A stretch of 64,000 nt of DNA from Fodinicurvata fenggangensis DSM 21160. GTDB taxonomy: Bacteria > Pseudomonadota > Alphaproteobacteria > Kiloniellales > DSM-21159. The stretch is taken from contig NZ_JMLV01000006.1 of the NCBI RefSeq assembly GCF_000686045.1, positions 124,001 through 188,000 of the forward strand, given 5' to 3'. The position numbers and the translations under genes are program-made. How positions within the stretch are numbered: position 1 is the stretch's first letter; every line of letters starts with the position of its first letter. The notes under the pieces are model-generated. The model searched no databases and was not told the origin of the DNA. It saw nothing but the letters and a program-made list of their open reading frames with translations. Of the stretch, positions 27,305-37,768 are shown piece after piece.

Positions 27305-29827
27305 ATGACCTACAAACGCCAGATCGATCGCCTGCCGATCATCCCCGCCGACGCCAAGGAGCACAACGTCGTCTGCCACTACTGCATCGTCGGCTGCGGC
27401 TACAAGGCCTATACCTGGGATATAAACCGCCAAGGCGGTACGGATCCTTCCGAGAACGCGATGGGCGAGGATCTCTCGCAGCAACAGTACGCCGAGAGCC
27501 CTGCCTGGTACGCCCCGTCCATGTACAACATCGTCAAGCAGAATGGCCGCGACGTTCATATGGTGGTCAAACCCGACCACGACTGTGTCGTGAACTCAGG
27601 CCTGGGCTCCCCGCGCGGCGCCCGCATAGCCGAGATGAGCTATTCCCAGGCCCGCAATACCCAACAGCAGCGCCTGACCGATCCGCTGGTCTGGCGTTAC
27701 GGGCAATACCAGCCTACCAGCTGGGAGGATGCCCTTGACCTGGTGGCGCGCGTGACCGCCCGGGTCATCCAGGAACAGGGGGAGGACGGCCTGTTCGTCT
27801 CCTCCGCGGACCACGGCGGAGCCGGCGGCGGCTACGAATTCACCTGGGGCACCGGCAAGCTCTACTTCGGTGCTATGAAGGTCAAGAACATCCGCATCCA
27901 CAACCGCCCGGCCTACAACTCCGAGGTCCACGCCAGCCGTGACATGGGGGTTGCCGAGCTCAACAACTGCTACGAGGATGCCGAGCTGGCCGACACCATC
28001 ATGTGCGTCGGCGCCAACCCGCTCGAAACCCAGACCAACTACTTCCTGAACCACTGGGTCCCCAACCTGCGGGGCAGCTCCATCGGCAAGAAGGAAGAGC
28101 AGCTGCCCGACGAGGCGCACGCCCCCGGACGCATCATCATCGTGGACCCGCGCCGCACAGTGACGACCAACGCCTGCGAAATGGAGGCCGGCAGCGACAG
28201 GGTCCTGCACCTGGCCATCAACTCCGGCACCGACCTGGCCCTGTTCAATGCGCTGTTCACCCACATCGCCGACCAGGGGTGGCTGGACCAGGATTTCATC
28301 GAACACTTCACGGCCCAGGCCTCCGATTCGGGCCGCAGCGGCCTGCCCGACGATCAGGTTCATGGCTATCTCACGGACTTCCAGGCGGCCATCGAGGCCA
28401 ACCGGATGTCACTGGAGGAAGCCGCCGAGATAACAGGGCTGGAAGTTCCGGACATCGAGAAGGCCGCCCGATGGATCGCCGAACCCAAGGAGGACGGCGC
28501 CCGGCGGCGCTGCATGTTCGCCTACGAGAAGGGCCTGATTTGGGGCAACGACAACTACCAGACCAACGGGGCGCTGGTGAACCTGGCGCTCGCCACCGGC
28601 AATGTCGGCCGCGAAGGCGGCGGCTGCGTGCGCCTGGGCGGCCATCAGGAAGGCTACGTCCGCCCCGACGAGAGCCATGTGGGACGCCCGTCCGCCTATG
28701 TGGACAGGCTTCTGATCGAAGGCTCAGGCGGCGTGCATCACATCTGGGGCTGCGACCACTACAAGACCACGCTGAACTCCATGGAGTTCAAGCGTGTCTA
28801 CAAGCAGCGCACCGACAAGGTGAAGGACGCCATGAACCGGGTGCCCTACGGCGACCGCGAGGCCATGGTGGACGCCATCGTGGAAGCCATCAACGACGGT
28901 GGGCTGTTCGCGGTGGACGTGGACATCGTCCCCACCCGCATCGGCGAAGCCTGTCACGTCATCCTGCCGGCGGCGACCTCAGGCGAGATCAACCTGACGT
29001 CCATGAACGGCGAACGCCGCATGCGCCTGACGGAACGCTATATGGACCCGCCGGGCCAGGCCATGGCCGACTGCCTGATCGCAGCCCGGTTGGCCAACAA
29101 TCTCGAGCAGGTCTTCCGCGAGGCCGGTGACGAAGCGACAGCCGACAAGTTCCAGGGCTTCGACTGGCAAACCGAGGAAGACGCCTTCATGGACGGCTAT
29201 CACGCCAACGCCAATGGCGGTGAGCACGTCACCTATGATCGCCTGCGGGAGCTGGGAACCAACGGCTTCCAGGAACCGGCTGTCAGCTTCGAAGACGGGC
29301 AGATCGTCGGCACCAAAAGGCTCTATGCTGATGGAACGTTCGGTACCGAGGATGGCAAGGCACGCTTCATGCAGAGCCCATGGCGCGGGTTACAAGCCGC
29401 CGGCAAGCAGGACGAGAAGGACAGATATCCTTTCCTGATCAACAATGGGCGCGCCAACCTGGTGTGGCAATCCGCCTATCTGGACGTGGACAACGAGTTC
29501 GTCATGGACCGCTGGCCCTATCCCTTCATCGAGATGAGCCTCGAGGACATGGACGAACTCGGGCTGGGCAACGGCGACCTGGTCGAGGTCTGGAACGACA
29601 ACGGCGCTACCCAGGCCATGGTCTATCCCACGCCCACAGCCCGCAAGGGAGAGGCCTTCATGCTGTTCGGCTACCCCACCGGCATCCAGGGTAACGTCAC
29701 CTCGGACGGCGTGAACGAACTGATCATCCCGAACTACAAGCAGACCTGGGGCAACATCCGCAAGATCTCCGACGCCCCGGAAGCTGTACGCAACCTCTCC
29801 TTCAAGTCGAAGGAATACAGCGTCTAA
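27305..29827 (+). CDS. aioA: Arsenite oxidase large (molybdopterin) subunit AioA
   Basis: The 840-residue DMSO-reductase-family enzyme oxidises arsenite to arsenate in the periplasm. The N-terminal cluster motif is Cys24-x2-Cys27-x3-Cys31 (VCHYCIVGCGYK). The fourth cluster position lacks Cys and has a Ser/Gly-rich stretch (NSGLGSPRGA, Ser98 the best candidate), as expected for the 3Fe-4S cluster of this family. It has no signal peptide and is exported with AioB. Length is normal. An 11-bp terminator hairpin follows; no cytochrome c or cofactor gene is attached. Confidence 0.96.
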   Translation: MTYKRQIDRLPIIPADAKEHNVVCHYCIVGCGYKAYTWDINRQGGTDPSENAMGEDLSQQQYAESPAWYAPSMYNIVKQNGRDVHMVVKPDHDCVVNSGLGSPRGARIAEMSYSQARNTQQQRLTDPLVWRYGQYQPTSWEDALDLVARVTARVIQEQGEDGLFVSSADHGGAGGGYEFTWGTGKLYFGAMKVKNIRIHNRPAYNSEVHASRDMGVAELNNCYEDAELADTIMCVGANPLETQTNYFLNHWVPNLRGSSIGKKEEQLPDEAHAPGRIIIVDPRRTVTTNACEMEAGSDRVLHLAINSGTDLALFNALFTHIADQGWLDQDFIEHFTAQASDSGRSGLPDDQVHGYLTDFQAAIEANRMSLEEAAEITGLEVPDIEKAARWIAEPKEDGARRRCMFAYEKGLIWGNDNYQTNGALVNLALATGNVGREGGGCVRLGGHQEGYVRPDESHVGRPSAYVDRLLIEGSGGVHHIWGCDHYKTTLNSMEFKRVYKQRTDKVKDAMNRVPYGDREAMVDAIVEAINDGGLFAVDVDIVPTRIGEACHVILPAATSGEINLTSMNGERRMRLTERYMDPPGQAMADCLIAARLANNLEQVFREAGDEATADKFQGFDWQTEEDAFMDGYHANANGGEHVTYDRLRELGTNGFQEPAVSFEDGQIVGTKRLYADGTFGTEDGKARFMQSPWRGLQAAGKQDEKDRYPFLINNGRANLVWQSAYLDVDNEFVMDRWPYPFIEMSLEDMDELGLGNGDLVEVWNDNGATQAMVYPTPTARKGEAFMLFGYPTGIQGNVTSDGVNELIIPNYKQTWGNIRKISDAPEAVRNLSFKSKEYSV

Positions 29828-29852
29828 CACAAGGCCTCACACGGATGCGGAA

Positions 29853-29885
29853 AGAGGCGGCACCTATGTGCCGCCTCTCTTCTTT
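29853..29885 (+). terminator. Terminator after aioA
   Basis: AGAGGCGGCAC (29853-29863) pairs perfectly with GTGCCGCCTCT (29868-29878) over a 4-nt loop, followed by CTTCTTT. It ends the aioBA transcript and may also stop the convergent transporter gene. Confidence 0.85.
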
Positions 29886-29966
29886 CGGCCAAGCTTGCCG
29901 GTTCTTCCACACTGGCTTGCGGCAGCGGGTTTAATGATTCCCCTCGCTGAAATCCAGTGCCTCCTG

Positions 29967-31484
29967 TCATTCGGCATGCGAGCGCCTGGCCGGCATCGTA
30001 GCCGGTTGGCCCTTGCGACGATCGTGAAGATCCTTGAAGCCCATCGCGAGCGCAGCAAGGAGCACAAGCCCGATCAAGGCGAAGCCCGTGATCACAGCAA
30101 GCGACCACGAGGTGTATTCGAGTGTGGCGAAGACTGCAGCCGTGATGACGGCGATGCCCACCGATGTTCCCACACGCTGTCCAGTTTGCACGATCGCGCC
30201 CGAGCTTCCTGCATATTCCAGGGGCACCTCCGCCAGGGTCAAGGTCTGGTTCGGGCTGATGACCGAGCCCTGCGCGAGACCGATGAAGCTCAGCGTCAGC
30301 AGCAGCCACCAGACGCCGAGATCGAAATATTCGTGCAGCATGATAACGCCACTGCTCGCCGTCAGACCGAGCAAGGCAAAGAAGAGCCCGACGATCACGA
30401 TCCTGCGACCATAGCGGTTGACGCGCCGCCCGGCCCAATTCGCCGCAAAAGCTGAGCAAAGAGCGGAGGGAACACCAAACAATCCGGATTCGAGGGCTGT
30501 CATGCCTTCACCAATCTGCACGTAAAGCGCGACCAGCACCCAGATGCTGGTCATGCCCAGAAAATACAGGGACATGATGATTGTCCCGTTGGTAAAGCTG
30601 CCGGTGCGAAAGATTTCCAGATCGACCATCGGCTTGTTCCCGCGCCGGGCAAAATACCTCTCCCACCGCAGCCACAACCAAACAAGGACACCGCTCAGTG
30701 GCAACAAGCCCCACAAGAGGCCGGTGCCGCGATGCTCAAGAAATGGGTAGAGAAACGAGAGGACCGCCAGCGCGAGAAGAACGGAGCCAACGGGATCCAG
30801 CGTGCGCACAGCCCTTCCGAAAAGACCGGGCGCGCCTGGAGCAAGCTCGAATGGCCGATGGAAGAGAGGCTTAGGAAACCACAAGAGTCCCAGGAGGATG
30901 GCGATGACGCCGATGGGAACATTTACCAGAAACGTCAGGCGCCAGCCGAGATCCGGACCGCCTGCTTCGATAAGGAAGCCGCCCAGCACCGGTCCGATGG
31001 CGACGGATATCCCGACAACGGTTCCGAAATAGCCGAAAGCGCGGCCTCGCTCCTCCCGAAGAAAATACTGCTGAATCATCCCGACGCCCTGCGGGTTGAG
31101 CAGTCCCGAGCCCAGCCCCTGCACGAAACGTGCGGTATTGAGCCACATTGCGTCGGGGGCTAACCCCGCCGCGATCGAAGAGGCGGTAAAGATGCCCACG
31201 CCGACAAGAAAGATACCGCCTCGCCCCATGATGTCGCCAGCTCGACCGGCCGCCACCAGAAACACGCCGAATGTCAGTGCATAGCCCGACAGCACCCATT
31301 GCAGGTCGGATGAATCCGCATTCAGCCCGCGCTGGATTGCAGGGAGTGCGACGTTGACGATGCTCACACTGACAAGCGACATGAAAATGACCGCAAGCAG
31401 CACGAACAGAATGCGCCAGCGCTCGGAGCGCGCCACGGATCCGTCGGATTGACCGCTTCTTTTCACGTCTTGTGAGGCTGGCAC
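29967..31484 (-). CDS. DHA2-family MFS transporter (EmrB/QacA-like)
   Basis: The 505-residue protein has about 14 membrane helices, as in the DHA2 drug:H+ antiporter group, with ILFVLLAVIFMSLVSVSIVN as helix 1, LQWVLSGYALTFGVFLVAAG, GRAGDIMGRGGIF (motif A region) and ARFVQGLGSG. I chose GTG 31484, which has AGGGAGA upstream and gives a normal N-terminus; the open frame extends 48 codons further. The substrate is unknown. Its lower GC and its place next to aioA suggest it came with the arsenic genes or was inserted separately. Confidence 0.85.
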   Translation of the reverse strand: MPASQDVKRSGQSDGSVARSERWRILFVLLAVIFMSLVSVSIVNVALPAIQRGLNADSSDLQWVLSGYALTFGVFLVAAGRAGDIMGRGGIFLVGVGIFTASSIAAGLAPDAMWLNTARFVQGLGSGLLNPQGVGMIQQYFLREERGRAFGYFGTVVGISVAIGPVLGGFLIEAGGPDLGWRLTFLVNVPIGVIAILLGLLWFPKPLFHRPFELAPGAPGLFGRAVRTLDPVGSVLLALAVLSFLYPFLEHRGTGLLWGLLPLSGVLVWLWLRWERYFARRGNKPMVDLEIFRTGSFTNGTIIMSLYFLGMTSIWVLVALYVQIGEGMTALESGLFGVPSALCSAFAANWAGRRVNRYGRRIVIVGLFFALLGLTASSGVIMLHEYFDLGVWWLLLTLSFIGLAQGSVISPNQTLTLAEVPLEYAGSSGAIVQTGQRVGTSVGIAVITAAVFATLEYTSWSLAVITGFALIGLVLLAALAMGFKDLHDRRKGQPATMPARRSHAE

Positions 31485-31782
31485 CAGAGTCTCCCTGTTC
31501 CCCCCAACTATCCAGATGACGAAGGGATAGACAAGGATCGGCACAGCCCTGGAATGCCCATGTTGCCCTGGGCGAAAGGCGCCATGGAGTGGCGGCACAC
31601 CACAGCATGGCACAAGCCCCCAGACCACTGGGCAGGCTGCGCGCGCACTTCACGCTCAACCGATCAGCAAAGCTGGCGCACCGGCACCCAAGCCGTGCGC
31701 GCAGCATTCAGGGGCTCGATCCTGCCAACAGCTGCAGGTATTGAAGCCCGCTCAAAATGTCAGATCCTCTGCGCCAGAGCTC

Positions 31783-32574
31783 TTACCGGTTCTTCCAGTC
31801 CGGCTTGCGCTTCTCGGTGAAGGCCTGCATGCCCTCGCTGCGATCCTCCAGGGCGAAGGTGCTGTGAAAGGCCCGGCGCTCGAAGCGCACGCCCTCGCTC
31901 AGTGTGGTCTCGTAGGCGACCTTGACGGCTTCCTTGCAGGTGGCCACGACGGGCTGGGACAGGCCGGCAATCTTCTGTGCCACCTTCAGGGTCTCGTCCA
32001 TCAGGTCGTCGGCCGGCACCACCTTGGCCACCAGGCCGGCCTGCAGCGCGGTCTGGGCATCGATCCTGTCGCCCGTCAGGCACATGTACATGGCCATGGA
32101 CTTGCCCACCGAGCGGGTCAGGCGCTGGGTGCCGCCGGCGCCCGGAATGGTGCCGATCGTCACCTCGGGCTGGCCGAACTGGGCCGTATCGGCGGCAATG
32201 ATCATGTCGCACATCAGGGCGAACTCGCAGCCGCCGCCCAGCGCGAAACCGGCCACGGCCGCGATCACCGGCTTGCGGCAGTGGGTGATGACTTCCCAGT
32301 CGTCGGTGATGAAGTCCTCGCGTTGAACGTCGGCAAAGGACTTGTCGGCCATTTCCTTGATATCGGCACCGGCGGCAAAGGCCTTTTCGGAGCCGGTCAA
32401 CACCATGCAGCCCACGGTCTCGTCCGCCTCGAAGGCCAGCAGCGCCTGGCCCACCTCGGCGACCATGACAGCGTTCAGTGCGTTGTAGGCCTTGGGCCGG
32501 TTCAGGCGAATGATGCCGACGGCCCCGTCGGTTTCGACCTGGATGTTCTCGTACGCGGTGGTGGAGGCGGGCAT
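31783..32574 (-). CDS. Enoyl-CoA hydratase
   Basis: The 263-residue crotonase has the oxyanion-hole segments AFAAGADIKEMAD and ALGGGCEFALMCD, with the catalytic Glu pair in CEFALMCD and FGQPEVTIGTIPGAGGTQRL. Length and ending (FTEKRKPDWKNR) are those of short-chain enoyl-CoA hydratase. It hydrates trans-2-enoyl-CoA in fatty-acid or amino-acid breakdown. It lies 93 bp after mutM on the same strand. In many alphaproteobacteria this gene is next to rpsT; here 9 kb of arsenic and transporter genes intervene. Confidence 0.92.
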   Translation of the reverse strand: MPASTTAYENIQVETDGAVGIIRLNRPKAYNALNAVMVAEVGQALLAFEADETVGCMVLTGSEKAFAAGADIKEMADKSFADVQREDFITDDWEVITHCRKPVIAAVAGFALGGGCEFALMCDMIIAADTAQFGQPEVTIGTIPGAGGTQRLTRSVGKSMAMYMCLTGDRIDAQTALQAGLVAKVVPADDLMDETLKVAQKIAGLSQPVVATCKEAVKVAYETTLSEGVRFERRAFHSTFALEDRSEGMQAFTEKRKPDWKNR

Positions 32575-32667
32575 GCCTATCTCCCTTGCTTGAAAGAGCG
32601 TGGCTTCATGTTGCGTTGCGGGATTGAGGCCTTCCGGCCCGCTCCTGTCAAGGTACGAAGCGGCGGA

Positions 32668-33507
32668 TCAGCGCTGGTGCCGTGGACAGTAGAAGGTCGA
32701 GCGCCCCGCTTGGACGATTCGACGGATCAGGGCTTCCTGTCCGCTCTCGGCGCAGTGACGACAGGCCTGGCCAGCACGGCCATAGACTCCCCACTGGTGC
32801 TGGAAATAGCCCAGTTCGCCGGTGGCCTGGACATAGTCGCGCAGCGAGCTGCCGCCGGCCTGGATGGCCCGCTCGAGCACAACGCGCACGGCCCGCGCCA
32901 GGCGCTCGGCGCGCTGCCCCTGAACGCTGTAGGCCTGGCGGCGCGGCGACAGGCCGGCCTCGTACAGGGCCTCGGAGACATAGATGTTTCCCAGGCCGGC
33001 CACCACCTTCTGGTCCAGCAGGGCCGCCTTGACCGGCGTGCGCCGCCCCTTCAAGGCCGCCGCCAGGGCCGGCCCGTTGAAGGCGTTGCCCAAGGGCTCC
33101 GGCCCCAGCTCGGCCAGCAGCCGATGGGACTCCAGCGCCGCCGCTGGTACTAGGTCCATGATCCCGAAACGCCGCGCATCGTTGAATCGCAGTTGCAGGC
33201 CGGCATCGGTCTGCAGGATCACGTGGTCGTGCGGCGCGAAGGGCAGGTCGGGGTCGGCCACCAGGGTCATGCGTCCCGACATGCCCAGATGGCACAGCAG
33301 CACCTCGTCCCCGTCGGTGTGGGCCAGAAGGTACTTGGCGCGCCGATCCAGCCGTTCGACGGTGCGGCCCTCAAGGCGCGCGGCGAAATTCTCGGGCAAT
33401 GGGAAACGCAGGTTCTCGCGGCGCTGGATGACGCGCTCGAGCCGGTGGCCTTCCAGCGCGTTCAGCAGTCCACGACGAACCGTTTCCACCTCGGGCAGCT
33501 CGGGCAT
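32668..33507 (-). CDS. mutM: Formamidopyrimidine-DNA glycosylase
   Basis: The 279-residue enzyme starts MPELPEVET with catalytic Pro2 and Glu3, has the beta-clamp Lys58 (RRAKYLL), the H2TH segment [19 protein letters not shown], and a C-terminal zinc finger. It removes 8-oxoguanine and nicks the strand. The zinc ligands are Cys249, Cys252, Cys274 and His277: the last Cys of the usual CxxC is His (FYCPRHQR). The finger may still bind zinc as Cys3His. It is divergent from ubiE. Confidence 0.94.
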   Translation of the reverse strand: MPELPEVETVRRGLLNALEGHRLERVIQRRENLRFPLPENFAARLEGRTVERLDRRAKYLLAHTDGDEVLLCHLGMSGRMTLVADPDLPFAPHDHVILQTDAGLQLRFNDARRFGIMDLVPAAALESHRLLAELGPEPLGNAFNGPALAAALKGRRTPVKAALLDQKVVAGLGNIYVSEALYEAGLSPRRQAYSVQGQRAERLARAVRVVLERAIQAGGSSLRDYVQATGELGYFQHQWGVYGRAGQACRHCAESGQEALIRRIVQAGRSTFYCPRHQR

Positions 33508-33571
33508 CGATCCTCGGATTGCATGTCAGAAAGTTCAATTCTCACCGTAGCCTAAAAGGACCACAAAGGCT

Positions 33572-34354
33572 ATGTTCCGCAACATGTCATCAAGATCCTC
33601 CGAAACACCGCCTGCGGGCCAGACCCACTTCGGATTCCGCAGCGTCAGCGAAAACGAGAAGACACCCCTGGTTCACGGGGTCTTCCGCAACGTGGCCGAC
33701 AACTACGACCTGATGAACGACCTGATGTCGGGGGGCATCCACCGGCTCTGGAAGGCGGCCATGGTCGACTGGCTGCGTCCGCGCCCCGGCTGGCAGGTCC
33801 TGGACGTGGCCGGCGGTACGGGGGATATCGCCTTCCGGATCCAGGACCGCATCGACGGGGAGGGCACGATCCACGTCTGCGACCTGACCTGGGACATGCT
33901 GTCGGTCGGTCGCGACCGGGCCATCGACCAGGGCCGCCTGCAGGGCCTCAACTGGATCTGCGGCAACGCCGAGACCCTGCCGCTGCCGGACCGCTCCATG
34001 GATGCCTACACCATCGCCTTCGGCCTGAGGAACGTGACCCGCATGGACAGGGCCCTGTCCGAGGCCCGGCGCGTGCTGAAACCCGGTGGACGCTTCCTCT
34101 GCCTGGAATTCAGCCAGGTGGTCCTGCCGCTTCTGGACCGGCTCTACGACCTCTATTCCTTCCGCCTGCTGCCGGCGCTGGGCGGCATGGTGGCCGGAGA
34201 CCGCGAGTCCTACCAGTACCTGGTGGAGTCCATACGCCGCTTCCCGGCCCAGGAGGACCTGGTCCAGCGCATGGTGGCCAACGGCCTGGAACAGGTGCGC
34301 TACCGCAACCTGTCGGGCGGGATTGCCGCCCTGCATTCGGCCTGGCGCCTGTAA
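33572..34354 (+). CDS. ubiE: Ubiquinone/menaquinone biosynthesis methyltransferase UbiE
   Basis: The 260-residue SAM-dependent methyltransferase has the UbiE landmarks [40 protein letters not shown] (SAM site), [14 protein letters not shown] and [10 protein letters not shown]. It makes the C-methyl step of ubiquinone synthesis. It is followed after 14 bp by ubiB and is probably the first gene of a ubiE-ubiB-psd-pssA operon. The start at 33572 is the first in-frame ATG; 33584 is a possible alternative. Confidence 0.95.
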   Translation: MFRNMSSRSSETPPAGQTHFGFRSVSENEKTPLVHGVFRNVADNYDLMNDLMSGGIHRLWKAAMVDWLRPRPGWQVLDVAGGTGDIAFRIQDRIDGEGTIHVCDLTWDMLSVGRDRAIDQGRLQGLNWICGNAETLPLPDRSMDAYTIAFGLRNVTRMDRALSEARRVLKPGGRFLCLEFSQVVLPLLDRLYDLYSFRLLPALGGMVAGDRESYQYLVESIRRFPAQEDLVQRMVANGLEQVRYRNLSGGIAALHSAWRL

Positions 34355-34368
34355 GGACGTTCGGTTTC

Positions 34369-35979
34369 ATGCGCACGCTGCTGTCCTTCCCTTTCCGGCT
34401 TTTGCACATCCTGCGCGTCCTGACGCGTCACGACGCGCTGGCCGTGGCCGATGCCATGGGGCTCTATCCCGCCCTCATCAAGCCGCTGCGCCGCTTCAGC
34501 CACCGCAAGGCGGAAGGCCGGCCCGGCCAGAAGCTGGCCCGGGCGCTGGGCGAACTGGGCCCCAGTTTCATCAAGCTGGGACAGTTCCTCGCCACGCGCG
34601 CCGACCTGGTGGGCGAAGACGTGGCCGGCGACTTGGCGGAGCTTCAGGACCGCCTGCCCCCCTTCTCGTTCGAGGAAGCCCGCCGCCTGATTGAAAGCGA
34701 ACTGGGCCAGCCGCTGGAAGTGCTGTTCGAGGATTTCGACTCCACGCCGGTGTCCGCCGCCTCGATCGCGCAGGTTCATTTCGCAACCACGCGCCCCAGC
34801 GACGAGGAGATCTCCGCGGCCAACAGCGAGGACCAGGGCTTCGACGAGGACGAGACGGCGGCGCCGGCCGTCGCGGCACGCGAAGTCGCGGTAAAGATCC
34901 TGCGCCCCGGAATCGAGCGCGCCTTCGAACGCGACCTGCAGCTGTTCTACCTGGGTGCCCGGATGATCGAGCGCAGCCAGCCGGCGCTCAGGCGCTTCCG
35001 CCCGGTGGCGGTGGTGGAGCTGTTCGAGAACACCGTGCGCCTGGAGATGGACTTCCGCATGGAGGCTGCCGCGGCCTCCGAACTGGCGGACAACTTCGCC
35101 GACGATCCCGACTACGAGGTGCCGGACATCGACTGGGAACGCACGGCCCAGCGCGTGCTGACCCAGACACGGCTGACCGGCATCCGGCTGGACGACCGGC
35201 AGGCGCTGGTCGAAGCGGGCCACGACCTGACCGAGGTCCTCAGCAAGGCCTCGGCCATCTTCTTCAACCAAGTCTTCCGCGACGGCTTCTTTCACGGCGA
35301 CCAGCACCCCGGCAACATGTTCGTGACCGAACGCGGCACCATCGCCGCCGTGGACTTCGGGATCATGGGCCGCCTGGATCGCCGGACCCGCTATTTCCTG
35401 GCCGACATGCTGCTGGCCACGCTGGACCGCGACTACCGGCGTCTGGCCGAGGTCCAGATGGAGGCCGGCTACCTGCCGTCCGACCAGGCGGTGGACACCT
35501 ATGCCCAGGCGCTGCGCGCCGTCTGCGAGCCGATCTTCGGGCGTCCGCTCAACCGCATCTCCTTCGCACGCCTGCTGGGCCAGCTCTTCAAACTGACCGA
35601 GACCTTCAACCTGTCCGTCCAGCCGCAGCTGGTCCTCCTGCAAAAGAACATGCTGATGGCCGAGGGCGTCAGCCGCCGACTGGATCCGGCGCTGAACATC
35701 TGGCTTCTGGCCGAACCGCTGATCGTGCGCTGGATGCAGGAGAACCGGGGTCTGAAGGCCCGCCTGAAACATTCCGGCGAGGCTCTGGCCGGCTCTCTTG
35801 AACGCCTACCGGACACGCTGGTGTCCATGGAGCGAACCCTGCACGACCTGTCGGACAACGGCCTGCGCCTGCACAGCGACACCGCAGAGCGCTTCGCCGG
35901 CCGTCGCCGCATCGGCTGGGCCCTGCCTATCGGCAGCCTCGCGCTGCTGCTGGCGCTGGCGGCCATTCTGCTCGATTGA
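34369..35979 (+). CDS. ubiB: Ubiquinone biosynthesis protein UbiB (atypical kinase)
   Basis: The 536-residue ABC1/ADCK-family protein has the KxGQ motif in [16 protein letters not shown], the Ala-rich loop [10 protein letters not shown], catalytic [10 protein letters not shown] and [15 protein letters not shown], and two hydrophobic helices at the C-terminus. An acidic insertion (about residues 143-165, [17 protein letters not shown]) follows the Ala-rich loop and is longer than usual. UbiB is an ATPase needed to extract or move ubiquinone precursors. It ends just before psd. Confidence 0.94.
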   Translation: MRTLLSFPFRLLHILRVLTRHDALAVADAMGLYPALIKPLRRFSHRKAEGRPGQKLARALGELGPSFIKLGQFLATRADLVGEDVAGDLAELQDRLPPFSFEEARRLIESELGQPLEVLFEDFDSTPVSAASIAQVHFATTRPSDEEISAANSEDQGFDEDETAAPAVAAREVAVKILRPGIERAFERDLQLFYLGARMIERSQPALRRFRPVAVVELFENTVRLEMDFRMEAAAASELADNFADDPDYEVPDIDWERTAQRVLTQTRLTGIRLDDRQALVEAGHDLTEVLSKASAIFFNQVFRDGFFHGDQHPGNMFVTERGTIAAVDFGIMGRLDRRTRYFLADMLLATLDRDYRRLAEVQMEAGYLPSDQAVDTYAQALRAVCEPIFGRPLNRISFARLLGQLFKLTETFNLSVQPQLVLLQKNMLMAEGVSRRLDPALNIWLLAEPLIVRWMQENRGLKARLKHSGEALAGSLERLPDTLVSMERTLHDLSDNGLRLHSDTAERFAGRRRIGWALPIGSLALLLALAAILLD

Positions 35980-36020
35980 GCCAGCGCGATGAACCGCCCC
36001 ACCAACCCGAGAGGGCTGAC

Positions 36021-36743
36021 GTGACCTCCCCTAGCGACATCCTGAAGCCGGTCCTGGTTCCCATCCATTCTGCGGGCTATCCCTTCATTGCCGGCTTTGC
36101 CGCCGCCACCCTGCTGCTGGGTCTGCTGTGGGCCCCGCTGCTGATCCCCGGAGGGCTGCTGACCGCCTGGTGCATCTATTTCTTCCGCGACCCGCCGCGG
36201 GTAACACCCCAGCGCGAAGGACTGGTGATCTCGCCCGCGGACGGCATCGTCCTGCCCCATGTCCAGGCCGCCCCGCCGCCGGAGCTGGGCCTGGGCGAAA
36301 CGGCGCGCACACGCATCAGCATCTTCATGAACGTCTTCGACGTCCACGTGAACCGCACCCCGGTCAGCGGCCGCCTGCGTCACCTGGCCTATCACAAGGG
36401 CCGCTTCCTCAATGCCTCTCTGGACAAGGCCAGCGCATACAACGAACGCAACGCGCTCTGCATCGAACTGCCGGATGGGCGCGACATCGTCGTGGTCCAG
36501 ATCGCCGGCCTGGTCGCACGGCGCATCTTGTGCGAGGTCCGTGAAGGGCATAGCCTGATCCAGGGTGAACGCTTCGGCATGATCCGTTTCGGCAGCCGCC
36601 TGGACGTCTACCTGCCCGAGGGCGTGGCCCCGCTGGTCAGTCCGGGGCAGCGCATGATCGCCGGCGAAAGCGTGCTGGCCGACCTGATGCCCGAAGGCTA
36701 CAGCCAGGAAGCCCGGGACGGGCGTTCCGGAAAGAGTACATGA
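36021..36743 (+). CDS. psd: Phosphatidylserine decarboxylase proenzyme, short form
   Basis: The 240-residue proenzyme has one or two membrane helices at the N-terminus, the conserved [16 protein letters not shown], and the self-cleavage site RFGSRLDVY, where Gly-Ser splits to give the pyruvoyl alpha subunit. It makes phosphatidylethanolamine from phosphatidylserine. The GTG at 36021 with GAGAGGG upstream is preferred; a TTG at 35976 overlapping the ubiB stop is an alternative. It overlaps pssA by four bases: the two enzymes act in sequence. Confidence 0.92.
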   Translation: MTSPSDILKPVLVPIHSAGYPFIAGFAAATLLLGLLWAPLLIPGGLLTAWCIYFFRDPPRVTPQREGLVISPADGIVLPHVQAAPPPELGLGETARTRISIFMNVFDVHVNRTPVSGRLRHLAYHKGRFLNASLDKASAYNERNALCIELPDGRDIVVVQIAGLVARRILCEVREGHSLIQGERFGMIRFGSRLDVYLPEGVAPLVSPGQRMIAGESVLADLMPEGYSQEARDGRSGKST

Positions 36744-37597
36744 TGCTGAATCGCCGCAGGAACCGTCGCAAGCACCGTCGCCCCCAGAGCGCCTCGCTCG
36801 GACGCCTGGTGCCCAACGCTCTGACCGTGGCGGCGCTGTCCTCGGGCCTGACCGCAGTGCGCTTTGCCTACGAGGGGAGCTGGAACGCCGCCATCGTCGC
36901 CATCCTAGTTGCCGCCATTCTGGACGGCCTGGATGGACGCATGGCGCGCCTTCTGCGCGCCACCAGCGAGTTCGGCGCGGAACTGGACTCCCTGTCCGAC
37001 GTGATCGCCTTCGGCGTGGCGCCGGCCATGATCCTCTATTTCTGGTCCCTGGACGGGCCGGGCAGTGCAGCCTGGGTCGTGGCCCTGTTCTACGTCGTCT
37101 GTGTCGCCCTGCGCCTGGCGCGCTACAACACCGACCAGGACAAGCCCAGCTATGCCTACAACTACTTCACCGGCATCCCCTCTCCCGCCGGGGCCATACT
37201 GGTGCTGCTGCCCCTCGTGATCAGCCGCGAGATCGGCAACGACCTGGTGGGCAATCCGCTGTTCATATCCGGCTGGATGGCGCTGATCGGTGTCCTGATG
37301 GTCACGCACATCCCCACCTTTGCCATCCGCAGCCAACGCATCCCCAACCGCTATGTGCTACCCCTGCTGGCCGCGGTCGGGCTGATCAGCGCCGGCCTTG
37401 CCGAACGGCCCTGGTGGACCATAACGCTGGGCAGCGTAGTCTACCTTGTCAGCATTCCGCTGTCCTACTGGTCCTTCAAGCGCCTCGAGGCCAAGGTGGC
37501 ACAGGCAGAGGCCGAAAGCACCGAAACGCCACAGGCCACCACGGATGACCCCCAGGCCACCGCTGACGGCCCTGTTCCGCTGCGCAAACACAAGTAG
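36740..37597 (+). CDS. pssA: CDP-diacylglycerol-serine O-phosphatidyltransferase
   Basis: This 285-residue membrane enzyme carries the CDP-alcohol phosphatidyltransferase motif [20 protein letters not shown] followed by LDSLSD, with all conserved Asp residues. About eight membrane helices and a basic start ([12 protein letters not shown]) are visible. It makes phosphatidylserine, the substrate of the coupled Psd. The hydrophilic tail (about residues 250-285) is rich in Thr and Ala and not conserved. Confidence 0.93.
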   Translation: MMLNRRRNRRKHRRPQSASLGRLVPNALTVAALSSGLTAVRFAYEGSWNAAIVAILVAAILDGLDGRMARLLRATSEFGAELDSLSDVIAFGVAPAMILYFWSLDGPGSAAWVVALFYVVCVALRLARYNTDQDKPSYAYNYFTGIPSPAGAILVLLPLVISREIGNDLVGNPLFISGWMALIGVLMVTHIPTFAIRSQRIPNRYVLPLLAAVGLISAGLAERPWWTITLGSVVYLVSIPLSYWSFKRLEAKVAQAEAESTETPQATTDDPQATADGPVPLRKHK

Positions 37598-37712
37598 ACC
37601 GGAGGTCAACTGCGGCACGGGAACGCTGCAGCTGCATCACATCTGAACGCGCCCTCACGGCAGGTTGACCAAGGAATGGCTCGGGGTCCCTGAAATGGCG
37701 TGGAAGCCCATG

Positions 37713-37743
37713 AAAAAGGCCCGGATGCGAACACCCGGGCCTT
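37713..37743 (-). terminator. Terminator of the Bax-inhibitor gene
   Basis: AAGGCCCGG (37716-37724) pairs with CCGGGCCTT (37735-37743) around a 10-nt loop, with an A-run at 37713-37717 that is a T-run on the minus strand. It ends the gene at 37769 and faces pssA, so it may serve both. Confidence 0.8.
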
Positions 37744-37768
37744 ATCGTCTCATGCTGTTCTCATGCGG

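Noticed and set aside
29824-30459. A 211-codon minus-strand frame next to aioA
   Set aside because: It overlaps the MFS transporter on the same strand in another frame, and its translation lacks membrane or domain logic.
31554-31820. An 88-codon frame between the MFS and hydratase genes
   Set aside because: No ribosome site, no domain, and it overlaps the hydratase 3' end; treated as chance.
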